DNA of 64,000 nt from Bryobacter sp. (GTDB lineage Bacteria; Acidobacteriota; Terriglobia; Bryobacterales; Bryobacteraceae), in contig JALHNH010000009.1 of NCBI GenBank assembly GCA_022843625.1, positions 62,001 through 126,000 of the forward strand. The letters run 5' to 3'. A model generated the notes under the pieces. The model did not search any database and was not told the DNA's origin. It saw only the letters and a program-made list of their open reading frames with translations. Numbering within the stretch: position 1 is the stretch's first letter; each line of letters begins with the position of its first letter. Made by a program: the position numbers and the translations under genes. Of this stretch, positions 44,883 through 53,709 are shown piece by piece.

Positions 44883-46294
44883 ATCGGTTCGTAGACAACG
44901 TAGGCGAAGCGCCTGGAATCTGGTGCCCAGGAGTTGACGTTGATCGTGCCCTGGCCGCCAAAGAATGTGACGAGGTCTTGAATCTTGCCGGGTTTGCTCA
45001 TCAGGCGGAGCTTCATCCCGGGCATCTTCCCGTTGTGACCCGTGGTGCCTCTGGGAAATGAGAGGAAAAGCATCTGCTTGCCGTTGGGTGAGAAATGCGG
45101 AAACCAGTCTTCGAGATCGTCGCTCGTGATTTTCTCGGCTGCGCCGCCGCCAGACGGGATACGCCAGATGTTCCAGTCGCCGCCACGGTTGGAGTTGAAG
45201 TAAAGCCATTTGCCGTCCGGCGTGTACTCAGGCCCGTCGTCATATCCTCCTTCTGTGGTGAGGCGTTCCTCGGGGCCTCCCTCGGCTGACACTCGATAAA
45301 GCTCATATTTGCCGTTCCGCTGGCCGACAAAAGCGAGCCACTTCGAGTCTGGCGACCAGCCGTGGAAGTAGCTTGGCGAGGCTGGGGTCATGAGCTTTAC
45401 ACTAGAGCCATCGGCGTTTGCAATGTAGACCTGCGAGGCGCGTGAGGTTGGGCTTGAGGCGGAGAAGGCGATCTGTTTGCCGTCGCGGGTGTAATCGTGA
45501 TCGTTGTTGCAGCGATAGTCCCCGCCAAGGTTGATTTGTTCCAGTTTGCCTCCGGTGACCGGGAGCCTGTAGAGGTTGCCTGACGTGTTGACCAGGAGAT
45601 GCTGGCCGTCGCGAGACCAGTTGGGGGCTTCAATGACACCGATCGCCTCGTGAATTTGAGTACTCTTTTTGGACTTAAGGTCGTGGATCATGATCTTGCT
45701 GCGGTAGAGAGGCCGCTGCTCAATCTGCGCGCCCTGGAGTGTGACGCTGGTAAAGATGGAAGTCTCGACAACGTCTGCTTCGTGCGAAGAAACGCCGAGG
45801 CCGACATAGACGGGGTCGGGGAGTTTGAGGGACACGGTTTCGCCCGTCTGGATTGTGAAGGAATCACCGCGACGCTCGATTCTAATGCGCGTGGGGCCTT
45901 TGGCGGTGGAGCGTAGCTCGGCCGTAGGGCCGCCCTTAACGGCTCGGTATTGCAGCGAAGTGAGGCCGTCACCGTGCACGGCGATGTCGGCGTAGGCTGA
46001 GTCTGCATCGAGATCCTGACGAACCATCAGGACGGCTTTGCGGTGGGCATTGACGCCCTTTCCTACGAAGCTGACATCGGCTTGAAATGTCATGTCGCCT
46101 GAGACGCGGCGGTAGGCATAGTGGAAAGCGTCCTGTGTGCCCCAAATGTTGGCACCCCCGCCGGAGACTCGATATTCGCCGCTCATCTTGTCGTAGACAA
46201 AAGAGCCGGCTTTGGGGTTAACGCCCACATCTGTGTGGGCATCGAAGATTCCATACTGGGCGAGGGCAAGGAGGAGGCCAATTGCTGGGTTCAC
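44879..46294 (-). CDS. TolB-like beta-propeller protein with N-terminal lectin-like domain
   Basis: 471 residues. Residues about 20-190 look like a concanavalin/DUF1349-type beta-sandwich (VSGDMTFQADVSFVGKGVNAHRKAVLMVRQDLDADSAYADI). The second half is a TolB/WD40-like propeller with repeats IEAPNWSRDGQHLLVNT, DYTRDGKQIAFSAS, HGWSPDSKWLAFVGQRNG, PEYTPDGKWLYFNSNRGGDWNIWRI and PHFSPNGKQMLFLS. A signal segment (AIGLLLALAQ) suggests export. Possibly carbohydrate sensing or binding; not catalytic as far as I can tell. It is divergent from the serine hydrolase gene with 22 bases between starts. Confidence 0.8.
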   Translation of the reverse strand: MNPAIGLLLALAQYGIFDAHTDVGVNPKAGSFVYDKMSGEYRVSGGGANIWGTQDAFHYAYRRVSGDMTFQADVSFVGKGVNAHRKAVLMVRQDLDADSAYADIAVHGDGLTSLQYRAVKGGPTAELRSTAKGPTRIRIERRGDSFTIQTGETVSLKLPDPVYVGLGVSSHEADVVETSIFTSVTLQGAQIEQRPLYRSKIMIHDLKSKKSTQIHEAIGVIEAPNWSRDGQHLLVNTSGNLYRLPVTGGKLEQINLGGDYRCNNDHDYTRDGKQIAFSASSPTSRASQVYIANADGSSVKLMTPASPSYFHGWSPDSKWLAFVGQRNGKYELYRVSAEGGPEERLTTEGGYDDGPEYTPDGKWLYFNSNRGGDWNIWRIPSGGGAAEKITSDDLEDWFPHFSPNGKQMLFLSFPRGTTGHNGKMPGMKLRLMSKPGKIQDLVTFFGGQGTINVNSWAPDSRRFAYVVYEPI

Positions 46295-46316
46295 GTTGTC
46301 AGACTATCATCTGCTT

Positions 46317-47873
46317 ATGCTGATTCTTCGCCGTTTTGCACTCGTTCTGCTGGTTGGGTTGTCGCTACTCGGGCAGGCTCCTCCCCTGCTCGATGAGTGG
46401 GTGGCACGAGTACAGCAGCAGTTTGAGGTGCCGGGTGTGGCGGTCGGGATTGTGAAGGATGGGCAGCTGGTGGTGGCCAAGGGCTTTGGGGTACGTAAGC
46501 TGGGACAGGCGGCGAAGGTAGACTCACATACCTTGTTTGGAATCGCGTCCAATACAAAGGCTTTTACAGCAGCAGCGCTTGCGATCCTGATCGATGAGGG
46601 CAAGCTGAGTTGGGACGACAAGGTGACCAAACACCTGCCGGGATTTCAGCTCTACGACCCTTACGTTACGCGAGAGCTAACGGTGCGCGACCTGATTACA
46701 CATCGCACAGGGCTGGGCCTGGGGGCGGGCGATCTGATGTTCTGGCCGAATACCACGTTCAGCCGCGAAGCGGTTCTGAAAGGGGCCGGGCAGTTGAAGC
46801 CAGCCACAAGCTTTCGCTCGGCCTACGCCTACAACAACACGATGTTTGTGGTGGCGGGAGAAGTGGTTGCCGCTGTTTCTGGGCAAAGCTACGACGATTT
46901 TGTGCGGACTCGGATCTTTGCCCCACTGCAAATGACAGAGGCCCGCATGTCCAACAAGGGCCTCACCGATCAGGACAACACTGCTGTGCCGCACTCTCGC
47001 GGGTGGCGGCTTGAGGGGCAACTCAAGCCAATTGAATGGACTCGCGACGATGTCTGGGCTGCTGCAGCCGGGGTGAAAGCCAATGTTACAGATCTGGCCA
47101 AGTGGATGAATGTGCAATTGGCCGAGGGCAAGATCAGCGAGACGCAGCGTTTGTTTAGTGAAAAGGTGGGCCGCAACATGATGGCTGCGCAGACAGTGCT
47201 GAATGTAGGTTTGCAGCCAAAGGCCATGGCCGATCAGCAGTCACAATTTGCGGCTTACGGCCTCGGATGGTTTCTGAAGGATTATCGCGGGCAGAAGCTG
47301 GCCTTTCACAGCGGTGGCTTGACCGGGATGGTGACGCAAACTACGCTGGTGCCGAAGCTAAAGCTCGGCATTGTAGTGCTGACCAATCAGGAGGAAGGCG
47401 CTGCATTTCAATCGCTGACCAATCTGATTCTGGACTTTTACCTGGGTGCCAATGGGCCAGACTGGATCACTGCGATGCACGCCAACACCATGGAAGGCCG
47501 CAAGAAGGCGAATGAGGCCGAGCAAAAAGCGATTGCTGCACGCCGTATAGATACAAAGCCGTCTCTTGAGCTTGCCGCCTACGCGCAGGACTATCGCGAT
47601 GGCTGGTACGGGCTGGCCACGATTGAAAGCAAAGACGGGGCACTGCGGATGCGGATGCATGCAACACCCGCGATGCAGGGACGGCTCGAACACTTTCAGC
47701 ACAACACGTTTATTGCGCGGTGGGACGACAATACGATCCCCGATTCCTATTGCAATTTTCAGCTTGGAGTCGATGGCAAAGTGGAGTCACTCAAGATGGA
47801 GGCAATCAACGGCCTCGCCGACTTCAGCTTTGATTTTCAGGATTTGGATTTCAAGCCTGTGCCACGCAAGTAG
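46317..47873 (+). CDS. Serine beta-lactamase-family hydrolase (class C/DD-peptidase fold) with C-terminal extension
   Basis: 518 residues with signal peptide (LRRFALVLLVGLSLLGQ). Catalytic SxxK is Ser78-Asn-Thr-Lys81 (FGIASNTKAFTAAALA), YxN is Tyr172-Asn-Asn174 and the third motif is FHSGGLTGM. Residues after about 400 form a DUF3471-like domain (YAQDYRDGWYGLATIESKDGALRMRMH). Periplasmic; likely a D-amino acid esterase or peptidase rather than antibiotic resistance. ATG 46317 starts the signal; upstream frame to 46212 is antisense to the TolB-like gene. It overlaps the convergent esterase gene by 37 bases. Confidence 0.86.
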   Translation: MLILRRFALVLLVGLSLLGQAPPLLDEWVARVQQQFEVPGVAVGIVKDGQLVVAKGFGVRKLGQAAKVDSHTLFGIASNTKAFTAAALAILIDEGKLSWDDKVTKHLPGFQLYDPYVTRELTVRDLITHRTGLGLGAGDLMFWPNTTFSREAVLKGAGQLKPATSFRSAYAYNNTMFVVAGEVVAAVSGQSYDDFVRTRIFAPLQMTEARMSNKGLTDQDNTAVPHSRGWRLEGQLKPIEWTRDDVWAAAAGVKANVTDLAKWMNVQLAEGKISETQRLFSEKVGRNMMAAQTVLNVGLQPKAMADQQSQFAAYGLGWFLKDYRGQKLAFHSGGLTGMVTQTTLVPKLKLGIVVLTNQEEGAAFQSLTNLILDFYLGANGPDWITAMHANTMEGRKKANEAEQKAIAARRIDTKPSLELAAYAQDYRDGWYGLATIESKDGALRMRMHATPAMQGRLEHFQHNTFIARWDDNTIPDSYCNFQLGVDGKVESLKMEAINGLADFSFDFQDLDFKPVPRK

Positions 47874-48844
47874 CGGGTAAAGAAGGCTTGCCAGAGTGGG
47901 TCGATTTTGGGGTGCACCGGGGTGTGCCCGGTATCGAGCAGATGGAAGCGCAGGCGCTCTTCGACACCGAGCTCACGATAGCGCTTCGCGCCAAGTTCAA
48001 TCAGCGGCAGCGTGCTCGGGCCATCGGAGTGCTTCTTGTCGTTGCCACCGATGATCAGCAGCGGCTTGGGAGCGGCGAGAGTGAGTAGCTCGTTGTGGTC
48101 GTGGCCTTTGAGAAGGCTGCGCACGGTTTGCTCGGGAGTGCGGATATCAGGGAACTTGCGGTCTGCATCAAGATACCAGGGAGCTTCGTAGTTGGTGCCT
48201 CCATCCCAGAGCGGGACGTGGGGGTCGATCGAGACTACGGTTGAAACCTCAGGCGCGAATGCAGCAACGTAGAGGGCGGTCTTGGCGCTGAGGGAACTTC
48301 CAATAAAGCCGATGCGCTTGGGATCGACGTTGGTGTGCGAAGCGAGCCAGCGGGCCTGCTGACGCACGTCCCAGACCATGCGCGAGAGGCCGGCCCAGCG
48401 ACCAAAGCGCTCGTAGACTTTCTCGCTCACACCGTTCTGGAAAGATGTGTTGTCACGGTAGCGACGGATATGAGCCCAACTGGTAAGTACGATGAAGCCT
48501 TGCTCCACCAGCCATTTCCCCCACCATTCTTCGGGCTTCTGCCAGTCAGGTGAGGTGGAAGACCAGGCAATTACGGTGGGCCGGCGCTCTCCCCGTTTGA
48601 GATCTTTGGGCAAGAGCAGCAGGCCGGGCTGCCAGAAGTCCGTTTCCAGCGGCAATTCGATATGACGGCGCAAATAAGTACCGCGATCCAGGACTTCGAT
48701 TTCACGCTCGCGCATTTTTGAGACGAACCATTTGCGGTCTGCGCTGTTGGGTTCGAACTTGCCGAGGATTTCGCGCCACTGCTCGCGCAGCGATCGTTTG
48801 CTTAACGCTAAAAGCAATGCACGGCGGGAGAGTTGCAGATTCAT
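47837..48844 (-). CDS. Alpha/beta-hydrolase, acetyl-xylan esterase-like
   Basis: 335 residues. The N-terminus LQLSRRALLLALSKRS is a weak Tat-like signal. The hydrolase core includes PTVIAWSSTSPDW, MVWDVRQQARWLASHTNVDPKRIGFIGSSLSAKTALYVAAF (nucleophile elbow GSSLS), VSIDPHVPLWDGG and HLLDTGHTPVHP with the catalytic His. The organisation matches the peptidase S9/acetyl-esterase group found beside polysaccharide genes. The true start could be GTG 48853; ATG 48844 has AGGGG immediately before it, too close for a standard site. Substrate unknown. Confidence 0.8.
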   Translation of the reverse strand: MNLQLSRRALLLALSKRSLREQWREILGKFEPNSADRKWFVSKMREREIEVLDRGTYLRRHIELPLETDFWQPGLLLLPKDLKRGERRPTVIAWSSTSPDWQKPEEWWGKWLVEQGFIVLTSWAHIRRYRDNTSFQNGVSEKVYERFGRWAGLSRMVWDVRQQARWLASHTNVDPKRIGFIGSSLSAKTALYVAAFAPEVSTVVSIDPHVPLWDGGTNYEAPWYLDADRKFPDIRTPEQTVRSLLKGHDHNELLTLAAPKPLLIIGGNDKKHSDGPSTLPLIELGAKRYRELGVEERLRFHLLDTGHTPVHPKIDPLWQAFFTRYLRGTGLKSKS

Positions 48845-48891
48845 CCCCTGCACTATATCGCCAAAGTGCTAAACTTTTAAATGTCAACCGT

Positions 48892-48980
48892 GGCGAAATG
48901 GCGGAATTGGCAGACGCAGCAGACTCAAAATCTGCCGTACTTCACTGTGCGTGTCGGTTCGACCCCGACTTTCGCCACCA
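48892..48980 (+). tRNA. tRNA-Leu (anticodon CAA)
   Basis: Acceptor GGCGAAA pairs with TTTCGCC, followed by discriminator A and an encoded CCA (48978-48980). The anticodon stem GCAGA/TCTGC encloses the loop CTCAAAA, giving anticodon CAA for the UUG codon. A long variable arm (class II) and a T arm GTCGG/CCGAC with TTCGACC loop are present. 89 bases, on the plus strand between the esterase and a small ORF. Confidence 0.96.
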
Positions 48981-49005
48981 TCCCTTCCTTTTTCTTTTTC
49001 TTCTT

Positions 49006-49161
49006 ATGCCCAAAAAATGGAATTTTTACGTGAAGGTGCTTGTCCTGGAAGAAGAAGAGGGCGAGGTCAATCCAGACCGGATCACTCGCGAAATCACGCG
49101 CCAGATCCAGAAGATCTATGGCGTGCGGGCAGCCGAAGTTACGAACGTAACGTCGGAGTAA
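49006..49161 (+). CDS. Small acidic protein (51 residues)
   Basis: An open frame starting with MPKKWNFYVKVLVLEEEEG and continuing NPDRITREITRQIQKIYGVRAAEV. A beta strand, acidic turn and one amphipathic helix are suggested. It begins 26 bases after the tRNA-Leu and is preceded by a long pyrimidine tract (48981-49005), so no Shine-Dalgarno sequence is visible; the gene could be translated from a processed tRNA read-through transcript. It overlaps the convergent dgt gene by 23 bases. Family not recognised; composition and length argue for a real product, but proof is lacking. Confidence 0.5.
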   Translation: MPKKWNFYVKVLVLEEEEGEVNPDRITREITRQIQKIYGVRAAEVTNVTSE

Positions 49162-50278
49162 AGGCCGGTTCGAGCTGTGAATAGACTCGCCGGAAGTAGT
49201 TGTCCGTCATTGATGCAATGTAGTCGCTAATGCGACGGGGCAAGGCCTCAGACTCATGGCCTTCCGGAATCTGATCTGGATTCTCAATCAGGTAATCAAA
49301 CAAGCGCTCGATAGCTTGCATGGATTGGTCCCGCTCTTCGACCAAAATTTGGGTGTGATAGACCCGGGCATGCAAGAAGCGTTTGAGGGCAGCAGAAGTT
49401 TCGGCTGCGGCAGCGGTAAACTGCACCAGGCGAACAGGCCAGGCTCGCACAGCATCCACTGAATCCACACCCGCAGACTGGCAGGCGGCAATCGTACCTT
49501 CCATCAGGCCCCGCATCAGATGATCAATCAAACGGCGTTGCATCTCGTGCAGGTGGATACGCTCCTCGGCGGCAGGGAAATTCGTTTCAACTTCTTCCAA
49601 CAGTTCGGCAGCAACGGGTACAGAAGCAGCAAGCTCCGAAAGCTTGAAGAAGCCCGCCTCGTGAGCATCATCTACATCGGCCGTGTTGTAGGCAATTTCG
49701 TCCACCAGATCGATCAGTTGCGCCTCAATCGGCGGGCGAAGGCCAGGCAGATATTCTTCCAGCGGCCCAGTGTAGCCGGCGGGCAGGTCGCGCGAGTGTT
49801 TGACGATGCCCTCGCGGACTTCGAAGCTTAGATTCAGTCCCGGGTACATCGCATAGCGATGCTCATAGGATTCGACAATGCGCAGAGAGTGGAGGTTGTG
49901 CTCAAAGCGTTCCCCGAAACGGGAGAGGATACGATTGAGCGCCACTTCTCCAGAATGGGCAAAGGGAGGATGTCCAATGTCGTGTGCGAGAGCCAGAGCC
50001 TCAGTAAAGTCTTCGTCGACGCCAAGAACTCTTGCCGCAGTGCGAGCGAGTTGAGCGACTTCGAGGGTGTGAGTGAGGCGATTGCGAAAGTGGTCGGAGA
50101 TCCCGGCGGGAAAGACCTGAGTTTTGGCTTCAAGACGGCGGAAAGCGCGAGAGTGAACAATGCGGTCGCGATCTCGCTGAAAATCGTTGCGAAAAGAAGG
50201 AAGGCTCTCAGGAAAGCGACGGCCCAGACTTCTCTCCACAGGGAAGCGAAGCTGGGCCAGAACACCAGTCCGGATCAT
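49139..50278 (-). CDS. dgt: Deoxyguanosinetriphosphate triphosphohydrolase-like HD protein
   Basis: 379 residues. The N-terminus RDRDRIVHSRAFRRLEAKTQVFPAG is characteristic of the dGTPase family, and the HD metal motif runs from His70 (RNRLTHTLEVAQLAR) to ALALAHDIGHPPFAHSG (His99-Asp100), with a later DLVDEIAYNTADVDDA segment carrying the last Asp ligand. The enzyme cleaves dNTP to deoxynucleoside and triphosphate. Length suits the shorter non-E.-coli group (dGTP or broad dNTP). AAGG lies upstream of the ATG. A YfgM-like gene precedes it by 13 bases. Confidence 0.92.
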   Translation of the reverse strand: MIRTGVLAQLRFPVERSLGRRFPESLPSFRNDFQRDRDRIVHSRAFRRLEAKTQVFPAGISDHFRNRLTHTLEVAQLARTAARVLGVDEDFTEALALAHDIGHPPFAHSGEVALNRILSRFGERFEHNLHSLRIVESYEHRYAMYPGLNLSFEVREGIVKHSRDLPAGYTGPLEEYLPGLRPPIEAQLIDLVDEIAYNTADVDDAHEAGFFKLSELAASVPVAAELLEEVETNFPAAEERIHLHEMQRRLIDHLMRGLMEGTIAACQSAGVDSVDAVRAWPVRLVQFTAAAAETSAALKRFLHARVYHTQILVEERDQSMQAIERLFDYLIENPDQIPEGHESEALPRRISDYIASMTDNYFRRVYSQLEPAFTPTLRS

Positions 50279-50291
50279 GTTGCCTTTCGAG

Positions 50292-50981
50292 TTACTTCTT
50301 TGGCGCTGCCGTCATCGGAGCGGCGGGAAGAGTGCTCAGCACTTCCATGGCAGGAGTTGAAATCGGGGCGCGAGCCGTACGAAGGGGCTCAAGTAGCTTG
50401 CGGGCTTCCTCAGGCTTGGACTTGGAGATATACCGGGCCAACTGGATAGTGGATTGTTCTTTAGGCATCAGATAGGTCGGGCTAGCTACAAGGTCTCTGA
50501 GCAGTGCTTCAGCTTCAGAAGACTTGCCCTGACCCTGAAGAATTTCAGCCATTGTGAACTTGGCGAGAGACGCGGGTTCTTTGTCGCCGCCGATCACTTC
50601 CCTCAGACGCTTTTCGCCGGCAGCAGTGTCACCACGCTCGATATCAAGCATGGCCAGCATGTAGAGGGCGAGGTTGCCTTCTTTGCTCCCAGCGTACTTC
50701 GTTGAGACCTTTGTGAAAGCTTCAATTACTTTCTTTTCTTCGGTTGTCGTTCGGCTGGTCGTAGCCTGTGCGACACCCATTGCTTCGCCAAGCGCAGCCT
50801 GGCGTTTCGCCTTCTGGCTACCCATATACCACCATATGCCGTAGCCTAGGGCTGCAACTACGATGGCAATGCCGACGTACATGGTGACTTGTTTTCTATG
50901 ACCCGAGACGTACTCGGAGGCTTCGCCGACCGTTTCCACAAACTGGTCGTGCTTGATTACATTTTGAAGTGATTTATCCAC
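50292..50981 (-). CDS. Membrane-anchored TPR protein, YfgM-like
   Basis: 229 residues. A cytoplasmic N-terminus is followed by one membrane helix (VTMYVGIAIVVAALGYGIWWYMG) and TPR-like helical repeats (EEKKVIEAFTKVSTKYAGSKEGNLALYMLAMLDIERGDTAAGEKRLREVI; AKFTMAEILQGQGKSSEAEALLRDLV). The layout matches YfgM, an ancillary SecYEG partner that hands periplasmic chaperone substrates on. No ppiD or bamB is near. It probably shares a transcript with dgt. Confidence 0.82.
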   Translation of the reverse strand: MDKSLQNVIKHDQFVETVGEASEYVSGHRKQVTMYVGIAIVVAALGYGIWWYMGSQKAKRQAALGEAMGVAQATTSRTTTEEKKVIEAFTKVSTKYAGSKEGNLALYMLAMLDIERGDTAAGEKRLREVIGGDKEPASLAKFTMAEILQGQGKSSEAEALLRDLVASPTYLMPKEQSTIQLARYISKSKPEEARKLLEPLRTARAPISTPAMEVLSTLPAAPMTAAPKK

Positions 50982-51033
50982 GGGGAGTCCTACTGAGGGA
51001 AATTACAGGTTAACACGAGGGCGGCGGATATCG

Positions 51034-52773
51034 TTAATCCAGTGACGTACGGATCTGTATAGTATTTGAAAAGCGACCACCCGCTTCGACGCTGAGGGTA
51101 GCGAGAGCATTGTCCACAATGGGAGGCATTCGGGTCTCGACCGCATAAAAGCCGATGTAGCCGCCAGCGAGTTCGGCCTTGGCCACTTCGAGGGTTTGAC
51201 CGTTGAGCCAGACTCTGACAGGCGCGATGACGCGCGGGGAATTTTGAGCGGGCGCAGCCTTTCCGGCCGGCCATTCGGGGCTGACGCGCCCAAGGCCAGT
51301 GAGTAGGATCTGTACACGCAGTCCTGCCTTGAGCGGCAAAGTTGGATCGAGGAGTTCACCCGTTTCTGCATCGAGGAGAAGCGGCGCGCCATCCCGGTCT
51401 GTAAAAATCACCGGAGCGGTTTCGGCGAGATCGAAATCCATACGCAGGCTTCCGCTTTCAGTTTTGAACTCAAAAGCCGGTGAGGGGATCACCGCGTCAT
51501 AAGGGATTTGCAGTTGGGTTTCGTCAGCGGTTGCCGAGAGAATCGGCAGCGAGCGGCCGGCGAGTTGAGCCTGCGTGAGCTTCATGCCAACAACAGACAT
51601 AAGTCCACCGGGAGCAGCCGATTTGGAATTTAGGTCTGCTGCACTCATCAGGGAAGGGTTGCGACGGCGATGAGGGGCGTATGTCAGAAAAACGCCTTCG
51701 CCCGCAATGGAGACATAAAGAAAGTTGCCTCCCTCGTTGAGAAGGACATCGAGAGCCGCTTCGCGAGGTAAATTGCCACCGAGCCGGATCCAGCTTGTAG
51801 GGCCGGAGGCCGCTTCGAGATTGTTCAGGGTGTAGAAGACGCCTCGTTCAGTAGCGAGGTAAATAGCGCCGCTGGCGCGATCGGCCGCGAGGCCGTAAAT
51901 TTCCTGTGCGGGGAGGTCACTCGTAAGATCATCCCATTGCCGGCCGGCATTTAAGGTGCGATGAAGGCGGCTGCGATCCGTTTTTCTGACTTCGAGTTGG
52001 AGTTCCGGTCGTGCAACATCCATCCAGCGCAAAGCATCACGCTTGGGAGCAGCCTGGCCACGAGCAATCCAGGCAACCTTGGCGCCAGGCATCCATTCAA
52101 CGATCTCGCCGTTCTTCCATTCCGCGAGCAATCCACGGCCACCAAGAGGCGCGGCAAGAAGACGTGCGAGGTGCAGATTCGGCAGGCCCGTATTGAGGCT
52201 CAGCCATGCGGTCCCACCGTCCACCGACAACCAGAGGCCTTCGTCGGTCACGACAGCTATACGGTCTGGGTCTGTGGGGGAAATCGACAGGGCACGTACA
52301 TTTTCGCCAATCAGCCGGGTATCGCCAGAGGCCACGACATTGAGCCAGTGTTTACCGGAATCGTCGCTTCGCCAGAGCCATTGACCGGCAGCATAGGCGC
52401 GGTAAGCGTTGCCGGGAGCGGCGACAACTCGAGCGCCGCTTTCGGGAAGCCTGTCGACTACTTTGGTTGACAAAACAGCTCGAGCACCCGGTTTGGCAAT
52501 TGGCGTCCAGTTTTCAAAGTCTTCGGTGCGGAAGGATTTTCCACCAGGAAGTTGAATCTCAAGGCTGGCACCGTCGGCACCAAACCAGACGCCGGCGAGT
52601 GGAGCGCCCGAAAAGCCTGCGCGCGAATTATAGACTACAGTCGTACCAATTACACGCCAGGAAAGAGCGAATTCGTATGTCTGGGCAAGCGCCGTCCCGG
52701 CCAGGCAACAAAGGCCAAGCGTGGTCAAACAGACTCGAAGGATTGTGTCAAACCGACACATAGTCTTCTTCAT
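51034..52773 (-). CDS. Secreted propeller protein with Solibacter-type C-terminal domain (TIGR03437-like)
   Basis: 579 residues with a signal peptide (ILRVCLTTLGLCCLAGTALAQ). Residues about 50-360 have Asp-box/Ycf48-like propeller repeats (YRAYAAGQWLWRSDDSGKHWLNV, VTDEGLWLSVDGGTAWLSLNTGLPN, LHRTLNAGRQWDDLTSDLPA, ATERGVFYTLNNLEAA). The C-terminal 220 residues (AAPGGLMSVVGMKL ... LPLKAGLRVQILLTGLGRVSPEWPAGKAAP ... YIGFYAVETRMP ... GRFSNTIQI) match the beta-sandwich domain first named for Solibacter. That domain is a lineage marker. Cell-surface or secreted role; function unknown. Confidence 0.84.
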   Translation of the reverse strand: MKKTMCRFDTILRVCLTTLGLCCLAGTALAQTYEFALSWRVIGTTVVYNSRAGFSGAPLAGVWFGADGASLEIQLPGGKSFRTEDFENWTPIAKPGARAVLSTKVVDRLPESGARVVAAPGNAYRAYAAGQWLWRSDDSGKHWLNVVASGDTRLIGENVRALSISPTDPDRIAVVTDEGLWLSVDGGTAWLSLNTGLPNLHLARLLAAPLGGRGLLAEWKNGEIVEWMPGAKVAWIARGQAAPKRDALRWMDVARPELQLEVRKTDRSRLHRTLNAGRQWDDLTSDLPAQEIYGLAADRASGAIYLATERGVFYTLNNLEAASGPTSWIRLGGNLPREAALDVLLNEGGNFLYVSIAGEGVFLTYAPHRRRNPSLMSAADLNSKSAAPGGLMSVVGMKLTQAQLAGRSLPILSATADETQLQIPYDAVIPSPAFEFKTESGSLRMDFDLAETAPVIFTDRDGAPLLLDAETGELLDPTLPLKAGLRVQILLTGLGRVSPEWPAGKAAPAQNSPRVIAPVRVWLNGQTLEVAKAELAGGYIGFYAVETRMPPIVDNALATLSVEAGGRFSNTIQIRTSLD

Positions 52774-52917
52774 TGTAAACGCGCCACAGCTATTAAGATC
52801 GGTCGGATTTCTGCCGAACTGTTGCTAGGACGGGACATTTGCATAAAAGTTTCCCCTCTCTCTGTTTAGGATGTTGAATTGCTCTGTAAATTTGGTGTTA
52901 GCATTGGATCTTAAGTA

Positions 52918-53709
52918 GTGCTGAGAACTCCATTCCAGTCCGGCCTTCTCGCTATGGCAGTCGCCATGGTCTGTAGCCTTGTGTCGACCGCTCAAATCAT
53001 GATGCCGGTAGCCCCAGGCTCTACAGGCAAAGTGCTGCACGCGCAGGGCCAAGTGCAGGTCTTGAAGGATGAAGTTCCATGGGCGCTCAATGTTGGTGAC
53101 CTCGTCAATCCTAGGCAGGAAATCCTCACAGGTCTCGATGGGTACGCCAAGATTCAGGTTCCGGATGGCAGCATTTTCGAGATCTTCCCGAATTCACGTG
53201 CTACCTTCCGTTCCAATCAGGGGAATCTTCGCGAACTGCTTGATTTGTGGGTAGGTCGGGTGAAGGTTCATATTGAGAAGCTAAACGGCAAACCGAATCC
53301 CAATCGGATCCAGACTCCTTCGGCTGTGATCTCCGTGCGCGGGACAACTTTCGACGTTACCGTTGAGAATGATGATGAAACTTTAGTGCTGGTAGAAGAA
53401 GGCCAAGTGGCCGTTCAGCATGCGCTGATGCCTTTTAGCGACGCTAAGATCTTGAATGGTGGCGACTACCTGCGTGTTTACAAGAATCAGCCTTTGGCGC
53501 AAAAGCAGCTGGACCGTGGTCAAGTTTTGCAGAAAATGATGCGCATGATGGCCGACATTTGGCTGAATCAGCCCAGAGTCAACGGTGGTGGCACATCGGC
53601 ACCAGTCCCTGGCGCGGGGCCGAGCACGGTTCCGGTAGGACTCCCCGGCGATACGGGCGCTCCAGCACCGCCTCCTAGCGCCCCGCCGCCTCCGCCTCCA
53701 GGATTCTAA
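52918..53709 (+). CDS. FecR-domain secreted protein with proline-rich tail
   Basis: 263 residues from GTG 52918. Signal peptide (GLLAMAVAMVCSLVSTAQ), then a FecR-type beta-helical domain: GDLVNPRQEILTGLDGYAKIQVPDGSIFEIFPNSRATF, VWVGRVKVHIEKLNG-like LWVGRVKVHIEKLNG, TPSAVISVRGTTFDVTVENDDETLVLVEEGQVAV. The tail after about 225 is Gly/Pro rich (APAPPPSAPPPPPP). FecR domains in sigma-factor systems transduce signals, but this one has no cytoplasmic segment and no sigma gene, so it is of the stand-alone exported kind. It overlaps the next gene in TAATG. Confidence 0.84.
   Translation: MLRTPFQSGLLAMAVAMVCSLVSTAQIMMPVAPGSTGKVLHAQGQVQVLKDEVPWALNVGDLVNPRQEILTGLDGYAKIQVPDGSIFEIFPNSRATFRSNQGNLRELLDLWVGRVKVHIEKLNGKPNPNRIQTPSAVISVRGTTFDVTVENDDETLVLVEEGQVAVQHALMPFSDAKILNGGDYLRVYKNQPLAQKQLDRGQVLQKMMRMMADIWLNQPRVNGGGTSAPVPGAGPSTVPVGLPGDTGAPAPPPSAPPPPPPGF

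Noticed and set aside
48718..49005. Plus-strand frame upstream of the 51-residue ORF, running through the tRNA
   Set aside because: It would translate the tRNA gene and the antisense of the esterase; coding is not plausible.
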